Shown here: positions 60,945 to 64,000 of the stretch, piece after piece
Layout of the letters: each line of letters starts with the position of its first letter
Position numbering within the stretch: the stretch's first letter is position 1
Origin: DATAUD01 sp036268455
GTDB taxonomy: Bacteria; Verrucomicrobiota; Verrucomicrobiia; Limisphaerales; Palsa-1400
Assembly: GCA_036268455.1 (NCBI GenBank)
Contig: DATAUD010000096.1
Location: 1-64,000 of the forward strand
DNA length: 64,000 nucleotides
Direction of reading: 5' to 3'
Notes under the pieces: model-generated
Database searches by the model: none
The model's input: only the letters and a program-made list of their open reading frames with translations
Told to the model about the DNA's origin: nothing
Program-made: the position numbers and the translations under genes

Positions 60945-62220
60945 ATGTCGAGGTTGCCGTTTGAGGCTTTTTTGGCTTTCCGCTATTTACGACCGCGCCG
61001 GACTTTTGTCTCGGTTATCACTGTCATTTCCATCATCGGCGTTCTGCTCGGTGTGGCGGTTTTGATCGTCGTCATCGCAGTGATGAGCGGGTTTGACAAG
61101 GAATGGCGCGTTCGCATCCTCGGCTTCAACGCCCATTTGAAAGTCTATCCCGCCAACCGCGATCAAGCCCTGACCAATTACGAAAACATCATGCGGACCA
61201 TTAAGGCCACGCCGGATGTCGTTGGCGTCTCGCCTTTCATCGGCAGCATGGTCCTCGCCCAGACCGAACCGGATACCGGCCCGGTTTACACTGCCGTTCC
61301 ATCCATGTTCGGGATTGACCCGGCCACGATTGGCAGCGTGAACGTGCTGCCCAAAAGCATCGTCTCGGGCAGGCTGGATTTGGACGATAAAGGATTGGTC
61401 GTCGGCCAGGATTTCGCCGAACGATATGGTTTGAATCTCGGAGACCGGCTGGCCATCTATTCTTCCAGTCAACTGCAAAAACTGCGGGCGACCATCGGCA
61501 AAACAAACGCGGAAGTTCCTTTGCCGGAGGATTTCACTGTTCGCGGAATCTTCGACGTCGGCTTTCCGGACTACAACAGCTCGATCATCATTACTTCCCT
61601 CGACGATGCGCGCGAGTTGCAATCCATGCAGGATGATTCGGTGCAGGGGTTGCAAATCAAACTGACCGACCCGTTCCTGGCGGACAAAGTCGCGGAGGAA
61701 TTGACCCACTCGTTGAGGAACGACAATGTGTCGATTTACACATGGCGGCAGGAGAATCCGGAAATTTTCAATGCGCTGGCGGTGGAAAAAAACATGATGT
61801 TCTACATGCTGTTTTTCATCGTGATTGTCGCCGGGTTCGGGATTGTGAATTGCCAGATCACGTTTGTCGTTCAGAAAACGCGCGAGATCGGAATTCTCAA
61901 GTCTCTGGGCGCGAGCCGCAGGCAGATTCTCTGGCTGTTCTTGAGCCAGAGCATTGTTGTCGGAGTGCTGGGAGTGGGGCTGGGATTCGGAATGGCGATG
62001 CTCGCGCTGGCGTATCGAAATGAATTCCTGGAATTCATGCGCCGGACCACCGGCATGCAATTGTTGCCGGCCTCGATTTATCATGTTTACGATCTGCCTG
62101 CCTCCATTCAAGCGCCGGACATCGCGCTGATTTGCTGCGCCGCATTTTTGACGTGCGTGCTCGCCGGGTTATTTCCGGCGTGGAAGGCAAGCCGCCTGCA
62201 ACCGGTGGAGGCTTTGCGTT

Positions 62221-62228
<8 letters not shown>
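60945..62228 (+). CDS. LolC/LolE-type lipoprotein-releasing ABC transporter permease
   Basis: From the ATG at 60945 (MSRLPFEAFLAFRYLRPRRT) the protein has 427 residues. It has one N-terminal membrane helix (FVSVITVISIIGVLLGVAVL), a large periplasmic domain (about 70-285) and three C-terminal helices with the FtsX-like pattern (KTREIGILKSLGASRRQILW). PSMFGIDPATIGSVNVLP lies in the periplasmic loop. It extracts lipoproteins from the inner membrane with LolD. The stop overlaps the lolD start by 8 bases. Confidence 0.92.
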
Positions 62229-62898
<670 letters not shown>

Positions 62899-62934
62899 AG
62901 GATCCAGACTGTTGACAGCCATTCAGGACGGTCT

Positions 62935-63288
62935 ATGTTGGACTCTGTGAAAAGCTTGCTTGCCATGATATTTAGCGTTGCGCTGATGTTGTCGCAGGCG
63001 GTTGGGGCGCAAAACCCTGAAAATCAATGAGCGGCCGTTCCCAAATGTTGTGGCCATTGTGAGCTTTGTAAAGGGCGATGTTGCTGCGCCGGCAAGAACG
63101 ATTCCACGCCGAATCAAGCGCCGCCAGCAGTCTTGTCGCACAGCCTCTCCCAAATTGACCGGCAGTTTTTACCTTCAATCGTCATTGACGTTTACGCAAA
63201 CGCCAAGCCCGAATCGCTGCCATTCCTGGCTTTTTCCGGCGATTATCATGGTGGAGAACGCCCACAAATATCTGGAACATTTCCGTGA
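62935..63288 (+). pseudogene. Secreted Cys-rich metal-binding protein, interrupted by an in-frame TGA
   Basis: The ATG at 62935 encodes a signal peptide (SLLAMIFSVALMLSQAVGA) that ends at a TGA at 63028-63030, 31 residues in. The same frame then continues without a stop for another 85 codons: AAVPKCCGHCELCKGRCCCA, then a Pro-rich part, then DRQFLPSIVIDVYANAKPES. The seven cysteines (CC-x2-C-x2-C-x3-CCC) look like a metal site. It lies next to a CusA/CzcA relic. A premature stop in a decaying gene is the simplest view; selenocysteine is unlikely. The 3' end has fused with the CusA fragment in a different frame. Confidence 0.6.
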
Positions 63289-64000
63289 GGAAAAAGGAAG
63301 GGAACCCACAAACGCCGAAAGGGTGGACGTTATCATTCTCGCCGCGAAGAAGGTAGGCCGCCCGCTGTTTTCGCCCTGTTGGTCATCACGATAAGTTTCA
63401 TCCCCGTGTTTTCGCTCGTGGCGCAGGAGGGGGGCCTGTTCAAACCGCTGGCATGGCGGACATCCGTTACAAAACTGGCCCGCCTTCAATACGCGACGAA
63501 AACGGCCAGCTTGTTGGGTTTGTATTCGTCGATATTACCAGCGGAAATATTCAAGGGTACGTAGACGCGGCATCGAAGCAAATCAACGACACAGTCAAGT
63601 TTTCACCCGGCTGCTACATTCAATGGGCGGGCCAGTTCGAATATCTAAAGAGCGCGGAACAGCGGTTGAAACTGGTGGTGCCATTCACGCTGCTGATTAT
63701 TTTCCTGCTTATCTATTTGAACACCAAATCGGCGGTGAAAACGGCAATCGTCTTGCTGGCGGCGCCGTTTTCGCTCGTCGGCGCGTTCTGGTTTCTTTAC
63801 ATGCTGGGATACAACCTGAGCGTGGCGGTGTGGGTGGGTTTGATTGCGCTGGCGGGTCTGGATGCGGAAACCGGTGTCGTCATGCTGTTTTATCTCGATG
63901 AAGCCTGGGAGAAATTCCGAGCGGAACAGCGCATGAACACGATGGATGATTTGCGAGCCGCCGTGATCGAAGGAGCGGTTCACCGCGTCCGCCCCAAAAT
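63228..64000 (+). pseudogene. CusA/CzcA-type heavy-metal efflux RND pump remnant
   Basis: Three pieces in different frames match CusA/CzcA. The first is PAIIMVENAHKYLEHF, then EKGREPTNAERVDVIILAA. The second, after a lost T in TTTT near 63370, is ALLVITISFIPVFSLVAQEG and GGLFKPLAW. The third, from about 63456, is ADIRYKTGPPSIRDENGQLV, then QWAGQFEYLKSAEQRLKLVV, NLSVAVWVGLIALAGLDAET, and VHRVRPK at the window edge. The N-terminal half is missing, and several hundred residues between the second and third pieces have been deleted. The frame is open to position 64000. It cannot make a pump. Confidence 0.85.

Noticed and set aside
60987..62111. Minus-strand frame of 374 codons opposite lolC/E
   Set aside because: The plus strand encodes a clear LolC/E permease coupled to lolD; the antisense frame is low complexity and His/Asp/Gln-rich.
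63028..63030. In-frame TGA as selenocysteine
   Set aside because: The locus is visibly decaying, no SECIS-like hairpin was seen by eye just after the TGA, and no selenium genes are in the window.

Overview
The window looks like a chromosomal segment of a Verrucomicrobiota bacterium, probably of the Pedosphaera/Limisphaerales type (subdivision 3). No 16S gene is present, so this placement is inference. It rests on a Gram-negative envelope gene set (bamA, skp/ompH, lpxA, lolC/E-lolD), a prepilin-type protein with the FTLIELLVVIAI signature, DUF1080 and Tat-exported Gfo/Idh/MocA proteins, a relic of the long hydrophobic sigma-factor tail that I associate with this group, and large secreted enzymes sharing one C-terminal module. 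Most of the window is GC-rich and densely coded. The segments at about 140-3020 and 47400-48520 look AT-richer by eye.

Layout. 1-3020: right end of an IS5-type insertion sequence that has run into a two-gene modification/defence locus. That locus has a DGQHR/ParB-like protein with an IS-encoded C-terminus and a frameshifted cytosine-C5 methyltransferase. 3237-9529: secreted GH51 arabinofuranosidase, a membrane-anchored DUF1080 protein whose N-terminus looks like a collapsed ECF sigma factor, and a Tat-exported oxidoreductase. 9648-13999: tRNA-Leu(UAG), then the three enzymes of a Weimberg-type D-xylonate route (YjhG-like dehydratase, FAH-family dehydratase, 2-oxoglutarate semialdehyde dehydrogenase). 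14130-20673: alpha-glucan phosphorylase, GatB, a cupredoxin protein, a SCO protein and a DUF4190 protein. 20748-24994: an ArsR/AHSA1 operon with an operator on its start codon, and two ECF sigma units pointing away from each other. 25042-29466: secreted S53 peptidase and envelope proteins. 29703-34285: dnaB-bamA-skp operon. 34293-45213: glycosyltransferase/gmd, esterase/prepilin, SMUG1, leuD, several DUF proteins, nagB and a YfhO-like membrane protein. 45230-49314: recA, lpxA, an atypical kinase-like gene between 16-bp direct repeats, and an HNH endonuclease. 49340-52723: a type IIG restriction-modification gene broken by two frameshifts. 52812-59570: acpS, pdxJ, a secreted protein, vanZ, a comEC with a degenerate hydrolase domain, and an M42 peptidase. 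59571-60893: a decayed segment with a tRNA-Gly relic, a large hairpin and two prepilin remnants. 60945-62898: lolC/E-lolD. 62935-64000: a decayed metal-resistance locus (Cys-rich protein with an in-frame stop, CusA/CzcA pseudogene) running off the window.

How the genes work together. Carbohydrate use is prominent: extracellular arabinofuranosidase, DUF1080 and oxidoreductase proteins feed a pentonate route ending in 2-oxoglutarate, alongside glucan phosphorolysis and NagB. BamA, Skp, LpxA and the Lol proteins build the outer membrane. Every frameshift I could detect lies in a modification/restriction gene or in the metal-efflux relic, while about 50 other genes are open. This suggests that mobile or dispensable functions are being lost. 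Three of the four shifts lie in short homopolymers and need read-level confirmation.
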